Shown: one piece after another, positions 28,201-40,200 of the stretch
Position numbering within the stretch: position 1 is the stretch's first letter
How the letters are laid out: each line of letters opens with the position of its first letter
NCBI GenBank assembly: GCA_020796225.1
Contig: CM036775.1
Location: 12,977,671-13,041,670 of the forward strand
Reading direction: 5' to 3'
DNA from: Arion vulgaris
Taxonomy: Eukaryota; Mollusca; Gastropoda; Stylommatophora; Arionidae
DNA length: 64,000 bases
Made by a program: the position numbers and the translations under genes
Notes under the pieces: model-generated
What the model was told of the DNA's origin: nothing
Database searches by the model: none
Seen by the model: the letters and a program-made list of their open reading frames with translations, nothing else

Positions 28201-31200
28201 CCATGGCACCAAGCAGAAGAGCTGAAAGCTCAAGTGCTTCTGGATCGGAAAAAAATAAATAATGAGCAATCAGATCGGATAACATGATACAGTGTAACTC
28301 CAGATGTCGTACTTTAAAGGGCTTTTCTGTTTCTAAATCTTCCTGTCTGTACACATGTGTCCTGTTAGATATGTATACACTTTACTTTAGGATGGCTGCT
28401 GTAGCGGAGGAACAGAGAGCGCATGAGAATGCCCAATGTGACATGCGCTGATCGCATAACAAAAAAGCAACACTGAAGAGAGGTAGAATAACAGAGAAAT
28501 ATAACAATAATTTTTTTTAAAACTGTCATTCTCTTATCTTCCACCATTTACTTTTTCTTTTATAGAAGTGTTGTGGAAATGTAATGATCATGTGTGTGCT
28601 TGTTTACGGCACTTTGTAACCAGTTATACATTATCTTAAGATTGTTCTTGATGCTGTCACTCCATCTGTTGCGTGGTCTTCCTCTTGCTCTGTACTCTTT
28701 ATATTTTTTCTGTGTGGCTCTCTGTGTGGCGATACCAGCAGGGCCTGTAATACTGTCATTACTGCATGTAATATCACTTTTAAGCAGTGAAGGACAGGGG
28801 AACATGTGCCTGTAGAATTTAAATTGAATATTTAAGACACACAGTTCCCATCAAAACTGTGCAGGTTAGGATTTTTTTAATGCCCCATGAAAAAAATTCT
28901 TAACTCCACTATAAAAACTACAACTTACATAAAGTTTCTCCTCATAAAGATCAAGAAGTGTCTGCAGAGTTGTTGGAATGTTTGAAGGATGTTTCTCCAG
29001 AACTTGAGCCAGTGCCATTGCAGCACCTGTCCTGACCACCTCTTGATCATGTGTAGTGTCAGAACAATAGCACTGCACAGATCTTAAATGGTTCCTCCAA
29101 GCAAAGGTCCTTTCTCAAGCTAACAATAGAAGATATAACAATGGATATTGCTGTTAGTATGATAGAAATGGATATTGCTGTTAGTATGATAGAAATGGAT
29201 ATTGCTGTTAGTATGATAGAAATGGATATTGCTGTTAGTATGATAGAAATGGATATTGCTGTTAGTATGATAGAAATGGATATTGCTGTTAGTATGATAG
29301 AAATGGATATTGCTGTTAGTATGATAGAAATGGATATTGCTGTTAGTATGATAGAAACTGCTGGAATCACACATACAGCAACAACAGAGAAAACATAACA
29401 TTTCCAACTTTAAAATCAAGCAGAGAATGATATATCCATTTTCTAGCTCTTTCTATTCAAGTAGTACCATATCCCTTGTGGAACATCACAGCTTGCCTGA
29501 AAAGCTCGTCATCTCTAGCAAATTCTAATGCCTCCTCCAGCGTAATGTTCAAGGTGTCTTTGATGTTCTGCTGCCACCTTGATCTTGGTCATTCCCCTGC
29601 CTTGTACTCCAAAACCATACCTTTTATTACCGTTCTCTCCAAATTTCCAAACCACTGTGACTAAAATATTTCATATTCCGAGACATGATGTTATTTATGA
29701 GCCAACACTCTTTGATATGTAGGTCTTGTAGAATGTCTGTTTTTCTCTTAAAACATCCATTCTTTCTTCTTTCTTACTCTAATCCTGTTTTACCTCACAG
29801 CATCTGGATAAGAGAATTCTAGAACTGGTTTTTGTGTGCGCTTCATAAATAATGTTTTTGTCGCCTCTATTATCTCAGAGATCCACCTTTTGCTAGGATG
29901 GCCCTTTGCTTTGTATCCACTGAGTAACATTGCTCTTTGAGGCTGTTGGTAATCTGCTTATGTGGCGAACAATTTAATTTGTTGTTTCTTGATGAAGTTT
30001 AGTACCGATATTGTATCCACTTTTTCCTGATGTCTTCATTTCTCAACCGGTCTCTTCTTGTTACCCCAGCATTCTGCGTAGACACTTCATCTCTGTTGTG
30101 ACTAGTTTTCTTCTATCATTTGATGTCAGCGTCCAGGTTTGGCACTGATAGCAAAATGCGGGGAGAAAGATTATGTTACAATGCTCTTTTAGTGTTCATG
30201 TTGACATGTTCGCATTTCAAGATTGGTGCCATTTGTCCTATCATTTGATTTGCTTTATTGCATCTATCCTGGATTACGTTCGTTAGTTCATTCATTTGCT
30301 GAAAAAATGCTCTCTAGGTATGTAACATCTTTGACTTGTTTTAATGGGTTTCTTGGATATTTGTTATAATCTATTATTCTTCCAAAATTTCAACACAAAT
30401 TTCTTTTACTATACTAATTATCAGCTCTTTCTCTCTGATCCGCCCAGACTGATGTACCAGACCTGTCCATAAATTCTATTCATGTAGAAATCTGATTCAT
30501 GCAGCCTTAGCATTGGTGTGTTTTACGTCACATCTTCAGCCCATTTGGAGCTCTGGTGCTTATCCTTGGTGATGTGTCGGTTTCAGCCAGCGTTTACTCG
30601 GTTCGCTCTCCGTTCTGTAGCCATCTGTGTTTTTACAGTGTGGGGTAGCTAGCCCACGCAACCTCCTAGTCGCCTCTTACGACATGCGTGGCAGGTAACA
30701 GTGGTTCTATTCTTTACACCTCAATATGGGCCCCGGTAACCAGCTCTTTTGAAATACAACATGCAGTCATCTTTTCAACCACAAGACTTTTAACTCCTAG
30801 TGGGCCACTGCCACGTTGGTATGGTAGTTATCATAGCCAAGAAGACACAGCACTATGTTGTGTTCCTTTTGCTAACAAAAATGAAGGCCAGTGGTTTTCA
30901 GGAAAGGTTTACTAAGATAATCAAGAAACATATAAAATGTCTGTTTTTAATAGCTTAAAATTGAAGTTTCAGTGGAGCATCTGATAGAATGGATTAGGTG
31001 CATCTCGATGCAGGAGACCGTGTTCAGTCCATAGTACAGCCAAGGATTTTTTCCTATTGCGGGCATAAAAGAAAATTCGAACCTGAATAGTTTCACAGCG
31101 ACCGAAGAAAGCCATGCGGCCATTAAATTACACAGGCTCTTGTTCCCCTGTCCGAAAAGCGGTACTACAAGCAGTAATGACAGTTTTTATATTTTAAAAT

Positions 31201-34200
31201 AAAATAAGTGGTTGAAAAAATAAATATGTTGGGCATATAAAATGACATTCGGATTTGGGTGGGGGGAAAAGAGGGTGCTGGAGAGAAAGGAGGAGAAAGC
31301 AGATAAGGAAGAAGTTCAAGGATGCAAGATGTCATAGCAGAGTTGAGTATGACTGCGAAAGATGTTGGACACCTCACACAGGACATGGAGGCATTTAGAA
31401 CTGCTGTCATGGGATTCACGTTTCAACAGCGATAAGCTCTAGATGATGATATAAAACAAGGATACAGGTTTATTTTAATGGTCAGAGCCGATGTCATCAA
31501 TGTGGTATGCTCTCATTTATGTCATATGGATGAGCCTCAGACACTGGAACGATTACGAGAATTAGGAGTTACATTTGAACATGCCAGACAGTGTCGTCTT
31601 CGTGGTAGAGAGAGAAGATATAGTAGTCAACTTCTCATGGGTATGGTGAGTAAATGGACTTTAGGATGGCTGCTGCAACGGAGGACAGAACACACATGGG
31701 CATGCTCAATGTGTCATGCCGTCGATCGCATAACATAAGGCTACAGATTATACTGTCCTCCCTCCTTAATCCACTGGCAACACAAATAAAATATAAATAA
31801 AACTTACAGGTTAGCAAGTTGTTGAATGGGTGTCTCTGGATCGTTGCAAACTACCCACACATGCTTGGCAATTGACAAACCAAGTTCAAAGTTTTCTTCC
31901 ATGCCAGGTAGGATTCCACTGATTTCTGCCAAGCACTGTAACAAAATGTCATTTTACAACGTAGTGGTCATAATAAAGATCATTATCAAACATGGATCTA
32001 CATGCGGGTGTTTGCGGCAATGAGATAGTGGACAGGCTTGCATTAACAGCATTCATTGTTTGAAAGCTGGAGATGGATAAGGGATATTCTTCGGTCTCTT
32101 CGACTGCCTGTTGGATGAACACTTCTTATTCCAACGCTCCATATCGACCACTTGTTAACCACTCTTGTGTGATTTGTATGTGATCTGAGTCTAAGAACAA
32201 TTGTATGTTGTGCCAGTTCTAAGCCTACAAGTAGGCCAGCACATCTGATTACTCAGACACTTTTTATTTACTATGGCATCTTCCCTAAGTCCTACATCAG
32301 TGTCACCTCTTACGACATGCCTTGTAGGTCGCAGTGGTATAATTCTTTGCTTCCCTTGCGGGCCCAGGCACCACATGGGTGAGGTGGATACAGGAAGGAT
32401 AATTTACAATAATTTGTGTTTGTGACAAGGGTCCCTGGAAATGAAAGATTATTAGTGTCACTTGCCTGTTTAATAATAATTCTTCTAGTACCATTATACA
32501 TTACATAAGGTCTGCAAGAAATTTCTCCATACTGCTCTATTCTGGGCAAAAACTCGCTCAATCTCCTCCATGGAACTGAGACCAATATTTCTTGTCTCTT
32601 TCAGCAAAGTTTGTTTCAGGGTCTCCTTAGGCTGTCCTCTCTTTCTTGAACCCTTTGCATTCCACTTTAATACCTGCTTTGATCATTCCTTCTCGAGGTG
32701 TGTCCAACATATCTCCATTTTCTCCTTCTTATAACAATTGTCACTAGTGGTTGACCAGATATTTCTCTGATTTCATCACTTCTGAATGCATTCCATTTGA
32801 TCTGTTTACCCTGTTTCATTTAATTTCAGATTAAAACACCATCATATTTGTCCATGTTCAGTTGCCTATGTGTTTAATTATCTACACATCTCTAAAGTGA
32901 TATTCAGTGTATTACCTGCAGGGTCACATCTCTAACCCCAACACTGGGAGCATGTAAAGCTTTAAGCAGAACTTCAATCTCCCCTTCAGTAGCCACTGTC
33001 GCTCCATCGTCACCACTGGCTGATCGAGCCACCTCCAAAACTGTATCATCAGCAAGTTGTTGAACGTCATGTGGGAATGTGCCCACTGCTGTCAAGCAGA
33101 TCTCCAGCAGTTGCTGGCGCGGAAGCAAATCTGGATCATACTGTAAAATAAATACACAGAATCATGTTATCGAATGTCAAAAAAAACCGTAACTAATAAT
33201 TAATCATCTCTCCATGAGGTCACTACAGTGAAGTGGTGGGGTCTATGCAGTTAAGTTCGAAGGTCAGGTTTGTATCTGGACCCACTGTTCTGTTCCCAAG
33301 TGCATTTTTACAGAGACCCCTAGGATTGTTACCGGAGCTACGGAGTTCATGCTTTAAGCAATACTTTAAGCAGGTGACATGCCATTTCTGTGGAGAGGGG
33401 CGAGATATATGGGATAAAACCCAGCGTAATGAATCAATCCTTGATGTTAGACCAGTTTTTAGATGGAGAGCTTGCGAATTTCCATGATAGGGAAGCTATT
33501 AGGACAAAAGCTTTGTTTCTAGTAGGACACTCATGTCACAGACAGGTTGAAGGATAGAGTGCAGACAAAATGTCCAGCAAACCAAGCATAGGTCTCACAA
33601 ACCCGCGAGGGAAGTGAAGCAAGATCATGACCAGTATGTTTCCTGGCTCTGATTACATGTGATTACAAACACTTGACAGTTCAAAATCGAGAAGAGCAGA
33701 CTGGAAAGCAACGCCCTGCAAAATCAATTTAAAAAATAAAATCCCTACAAAGTATCTTCACCATCTTCTAAATTACACGGGACCTACAGGTGCTACATGG
33801 TTCATGCACTGCCACTGAGATCTTCAGGTGTAGAAGAGATCTGAGCACACATGGTTACTCACTAAAGTGTAATGATGATGGTCCTATCAATCAATCAATA
33901 ACATTTACACATCATATAACGTTGACACTACTTACCACATCAACATCTTTAGGATCTAATGATTTTCTCCTCATCTTGGCATGTTCCCTAATCAACTTGA
34001 GTACCTCACTGCACACAGTCATGTTACCTTTGACAGCCAAACCTCCTTGGTTTAGAACACAGCAAGTAAGTAGAACACATAGCAAAATGTTGGTGCAGGG
34101 GAAAAGATTGGAGCTTGCTCCTGAAATTCAAGAATCAGCAAAATTAACTGAATTGTTCCATTACTCTTCTTTCTTCTTTGCGTTCGTTCTTTCGACCAAT

Positions 34201-37200
34201 TTTAATCACTCTTTGTGATATGTTTGATCTTTGCCAAGAACGTGTATCGTTGCACATTGGTTGTAGGCCCTAAACGCAGACTTCTACGTTTAGGATATGT
34301 GCATCGATTTCAGCCAAACCTCCTTAGATGCCTCTTATGACATGCGTGGCAGGTAACAGTGGTTCTATTCTTTACACCCAAAATTTAGGTCCCAGTAACC
34401 ACTCGGGTGAGTTGTTCCATTATACAATGCGTCTTCACCCTTCAACTGGAAACAGAGCACAGTTCTCTCTTGCCATCTCTTTCCAATTCTTTCCATGTTT
34501 TACCTATCCTTTTTAAAATCAGCCTCCCGCTCTCTCCTCCAGGTCTGTCTAGGTCTTCCCCTACTCCTCTTATTAGTGTTTTTTTGTGCTTCTTTGGACA
34601 ACATGAGGGCAACTCACTATGGTCTGTGCTTTCTTCCTTTTGTCCAGAGGATAATAGCATTTCGTCTGTGTGTAGTTTAATTTTATCTATCCCTTTCAAT
34701 CTTGTTTCAGAGATTCCCAGAATGTCTATCCTGTAGTTCCTCATCTCTGTTGCGAGCTGGGCTGTTTTGCCTTGCTCAAGCAATGTTCTCACGTTCCAGA
34801 TACCAATTCTGGCAGTTTTCCTACAGGAAAGAAGGTTAGTCGGCATCACCGGATCCTTTCAGCTTATTATACAATTCTATCATGGCATTATTTCTGCTGA
34901 CATGGTCAACCATCAAACATTGTATAATAACATCTCAAGAAACAGACATCTTCTAACCAGGGCTGTGAGTTTTCACTCTTGAGCAGCCAATGCTAATATG
35001 TAGAATCTACATGTGTTCTGTAATTGTGGAAGACTAGTGTAAAGGTATTATGAACAGATGGGTGTGGTGGGATGAGTTCTTATTTAGCTTTTTGTAGTCC
35101 AGGGCATTCAAGAAAGGTATGCTGTACAGTCTCACATGAATACCTATGAAGTTAGAAAAGCCTGCCTTCATGGCAGGAACCCATAAAACAGTAAGCAGGC
35201 TTTCATGAAAAATCAGCCAGAAACGCCATCCCAGGTGCCATGGATATGTTTGAATTCTAAGCGGGCGAACGCAGTAGAAGTCCCACATGAATGACTGCAC
35301 TTTCTACTGTGTGGTAGATGAGTTATGTTTAGGTGGTAATGTTTCACAGTCCCCATGTTCCGTTCTTAATGAACGATAGTCCAGTGATCTTTTCATTGCA
35401 GCAGATTTATATTGTCCTTAGCTTTTGGTCCATAGTTTGGTTAGAACAAACACAGATCTAGTGGAAAAACACGTTGGGTCAGGAGTAAGACAAGGATGCA
35501 TACTATCACTACAGCTGTTCATCACATATATCGATCAAATCTGTAAAATAGATAACACCAGTGAAGGGAACAGCCTTGGGAACTCTTAAAAACACACTTT
35601 TGTTGTTGCAGACTATCAGGCAATTATATCAAGAGAACAGCTACAGCAAACATTAACTCCTTGTGGACAGGAGCCACACTAGTGCGTCTTTACTCTATAA
35701 TGGCTTTTGCTCTGGTCTACTAAGAGTTAACAGACTACTGTTAACATGCAAAGAATACAATATGAGAATAAACACTGACAAAACTAAAGTAATGACATTC
35801 ACTAGAGAGGTAAACACTACCAATATCTCCATTGACAATCGCCCATTAAAACAAGTTAAAGACTTTACATACTAGGGAGCTTTTTCAGCAAGCGGAAGAA
35901 TAACTAACAATTAAAAACATAGATGCAATAAGCAAATCAAATGACACCAATTTTAAAATGGAAACATGTCACCATGAACACTAAATGAGCATTGCACAAC
36001 AGAATCTTTCTCCGACATTCGCTATCCGTGCCAAACCTGGACGCTGACATCAAATCATAGAAGAAAACTAGTCACAACAGAGATGAAGTATCTACGCGGA
36101 ATGCTTGGAGTAACAAGAAGAGACATGTTTAGAAATGTGGACATCAGAAAGAAAGTGGATACAACATCGGTACTGAAATTCATCAAGAAACAACAAATTA
36201 AATGGTTCGGCCATATAAGCAGATTACCAACAGACAGTGCGTCTTCTTCGATGATCCAGCGGCACTTGAGCTCTTGCCCTTGGTTCCAATGCTATGTAGT
36301 GGTATCTGCGTGTGTTTGTAAGTTGTTCTTTGTTCGTATAATAGACAGTGCGTCTCAAAGAGCAATGTTATTCCGATATAGTGGACACAAAGCAAAAAGC
36401 TGTCAATGCAAAAGGTGGATCTAAAAAATAACAGGTGACGAATAACACAGTTTATAAAGCGGACACAAAATCCTGTACTATACAACTCTTCTTATCCTGA
36501 GCTGTGAGACAAAACAGAATTAGGTAAAGAAAGAAAAGAAAGAAGATGGACGCTTGACTAAAATGTTGATACCTCTTGGTCAGCTTCTAAATCAATAGTA
36601 TCCTTCTCTGTGGGTTCTTTAATTGCAACATTGTACAAACTTTCAACCGCTCGGATTGTCTGCACTTGTTGCTTTTCTTCAGTCCATGCTCTTGGTAAAC
36701 TACAAGCAGGTTTTAGAGCGCAATGTTGTATATCCGACAAGATTGGCTGTTGATGACACACAAACAAAATAGTAATTACTAAAAATTGTTCATTATTTGT
36801 GTCAGTACTAATTCTAATTGATAGAAACTGATAGGAAAACAAAGATCAGACTACTAAGAGCATGCATATTTAACAGATAGTGGAAAAACTTACATGATGT
36901 TACAGAAGGTCCTCATATATCATGAACAGAAAGAGAACAAATAGAATAAAAATCGTAGCATATCTTTTTACAGGGCGTAGCCATCAACCAGGTCGATTTT
37001 ATAGGCACCACTTATACATCAGTAGTTTGCCATCGCTTTCTGAATGGTGAGTCTATTTTTACCTTATGTAAAAATCCACAGAAATGAATGTGCTTCCAAA
37101 CTTGCACACCGTGTGGTTTGAACCTGATCACGCTAGGTTGTGATTAAGCTCACTACGTTTGAGGCTAGACGCTCATGAACTAGATCTTCGAAGAACTAAA

Positions 37201-40200
37201 AATCAAGAAAACTGGTATCGATGCTACAAATAAGAAAATTGAGATATTTTGGACATATAAAAGACATGAAGGCTGAAGACCATCATGGAAGAGGCATACC
37301 GGCACAAGAAAGAAAGACCACGAGAGAAGATGGACTCAGGATGTAACTGATGGCTTGAACATAACGACTGCAAGGCGGGACATCTGATCTATAAGAGAGA
37401 GAGAAATTCCGTAGGACTGTTGGGATGGCAAAGTTCTGCTCAGACAAGCTATTTGATGCTAATTTTAGAACTGGACAATTCTTACTAAATTTACTCTGAA
37501 TGGAACAGTTTCCATTTGGAATATCTTCAGTGCCCCATCCGGACATGTCTTTCAGGACATGCTTGGGTGTCTGTTCTACCTACCTGACACTGGCAGAGAG
37601 CTGGTTAGCTTATTCTAGTCTATGTAGCGTTTGTTGAGTCTGCAGTGTCAGTACATAGACAAATATAATGATCTGGTCTGTGTTGGTCTTTGAGAAGACT
37701 TTCCCATAATTATATACAGTATTGAAATGGACAGATTGCTGGCATGCCACTGATATCAGAGAGCTGCAATGGAAAGAAATGACATTCTTAACGCACTGAG
37801 AGGAGTCACTTACGAATGAAGGTTTCAGGACTGTGAGTCCCATGCTGATCAGACTAAGAGAGATGGTGTCAATAGGTGCAGCCCGTAAGAAGCGACATCA
37901 AAATATGCAAAGAGCAGTTAATCAACACCGAACTGGCGTGTTATGCACTGTTGAATTTCTTGAGGCGGAGATCGGAGCCCTATGGACATGTCTGAAGTTC
38001 TATGATGGTGTCCTCTGATACATATACCGTGTTTGTCTTTCAGTCTACTGCAGATTTTCTCTTTATGAGAACTTTGATCATTTGAATAGATAATGGTTGG
38101 CAGATTTGTTCTCGCACTGCCTTCATTAGCCAAGACATGACACTCTCTAGCTTTATACTGTTCTTTTTAAAAAAACCTGAAAAAACTATGCACTAGTTTT
38201 GACGTCACAATAGTTATGATGTATCAAATTTAATTCACTTCTTTTCTTGTCACACTGTTCAGGTTGTTGTCCAGTGTCAGGGTTTCTGTTTTTATCTTGT
38301 GCTGCTCTGAATGGCTGGGTGATTACTTTTGCTTTTTGACAGAATTCTGTTATGCCATCTAATCATCTTTCTCATTGTCTTCTCTCACCTTCTTTCCTGA
38401 TGTTCTGTTGTAGAAGACTCTGTATACTGGGAGTTGAATGCATTCTTATTAAGTGGCCAAACCACATCATTCTTTGTTTCTAAATGTAATTCAAGCAAGG
38501 TTCTGTCCCAAATTTCTTCTTATGCTGTGTTCATGATTGTCTTTTCTGGTATTGTAACTTTTACGTAGGCATTGCATTTTACATGTAGTTATTTTCAACT
38601 GTGCTTTGCTTTTTGTCCATGTTTGGCTCTGGTAACACAGAGTAGGCATGAAAATGCTGTTGACCGTCTGTTGTTTATCTGTCAGAGAGATGTTTGGGTA
38701 GCTTAACAATGGGGTTAGCTGGTAGGTCCTAACATTTGCTTTTTTACTCTAGACTAGAGTCTCTCAATTTAAATCACCATGGTTACTAAAACACAACCTA
38801 CCCAAAGATTTGTCACTGAAAGAAGCTTGGCCCATGTTGATGAAGAGGGTAGTCATTGCTTGGGCAGTCAGAGGGGAATGTAGCAGGGGATGACAGACTC
38901 GTAGACATCCTTGATGTACATGGATAGTTCATCATTCATGACACACTGCATGGCTTGTACAATGCAGCAAGAGCACATCACTTGTCTGTGCATCTGTAAC
39001 AATGACAATAGAAGAAGCTACTGACAGACAAGTTCATTGTAAATAATATAATATAATAGTGATAGACAAGTACCACTCTTGACAATCGTGAAATGAGCGT
39101 AAACTTGCGTTGTTCAGGCATATGATGAGACATAGCTCACTCTCTAAGACTATCCTACAGGGAACAGTTGAAGGTGGAAGGAAGAAAGAAGGGCAGAAAA
39201 TCCTGGCTTGACAACATCAAGAGCTGGTGGGCAGTTTCACACTCGCCCAAGGAGTTGAAGACAGAGATTCATGGCATGCTTTTTGTGCTGATCTCTCCAC
39301 AGTGACACCCCTATGACCCTAACGGGTTATGGGCTTTATTAATATATATATAAAAAATATACTGAAACAATTGGTATAGATCAAGAAGTGTCCACCTGTT
39401 TTGTAGCAATAGTAAGTGGCTCCAGGTGTCTCTTTCGACCAGACGCTGAAAGGCAAAACAAGATTAGAGAATAGACAGTAACTGGCTTCTTGATCAAATC
39501 TCATAATACTCTGCAGACCTATGTGTGCTAAGTTTCCCTCTATGTAAAGGAGATGTATGCTTATAGTTCCCGTGGCTTGCCGATTAAAACTGGTCATTCA
39601 TTACGACCCTCAGGGGTCTGGTCCTATTCATGCAATAGTACTAAAAGTGTCCCAAGGAAAGTATACTATTAATCATATCCATTTAACAGATGGGCTATTG
39701 TATCAATGAGCGTATCTTACTCACCTACCATCACCTACGTTTACAACTGTCTTGTATCACCTATGTTTACACCTGTCTTGTATCAGTGAATGTCTAGAAA
39801 ACAATAGATGCAAAATCCTGTTCCCAATCCACGCTAGAATAGTCATAACATTGATTGTAGAAGAATTGTAGGTCATTTTCGTTGTCCATAATAATAGCAC
39901 AACCGCTACAATACTAGTAGCAGGGTAGAGGTAAACCTCTATCAAAGGAGATGTAGGGCTATCTCCTCCGCTAGTCCTTCCTTCCTTTCGTTTGATTGAA
40001 ATATTGTCTATATATCCAAAGTTGTCTCTTGTACCTCCGCTAGTCCTTCCTTCCTTACTATCGCTTGAAATATGTCTATATATCCAATGCTATCTCTTGT
40101 ACCTCCGCTAATCTACGAGACATCATTGGGTAAAGTGGAGTACCTATTTAGCCCTCCGCATAGTAAGTGAAGCCATGGGAACAAGTGGTGAATGAGTGCA

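Noticed and set aside
28925..28929. Alternative gttgta donor four bases past the w20 donor
   Set aside because: It would also fix the w20/w21 phase, but a missing A in an A run of w21 fixes it too, keeps the strong gtaagt donor and restores the conserved PP at the start of w21.
29141..29398. Long repetitive open frames on both strands (MDIAVSMIE and ISIILTA repeats)
   Set aside because: A 27-base unit without stops is open by arithmetic. The region lies in a GCN1 intron against an acceptor.
34036..34050. SINE B-like text (gccaaacctcctt) inside exon w17
   Set aside because: Only about 13-14 bases match the nearby SINE, while the encoded residues fit the reading frame between two conserved GCN1 blocks; probably coincidence.
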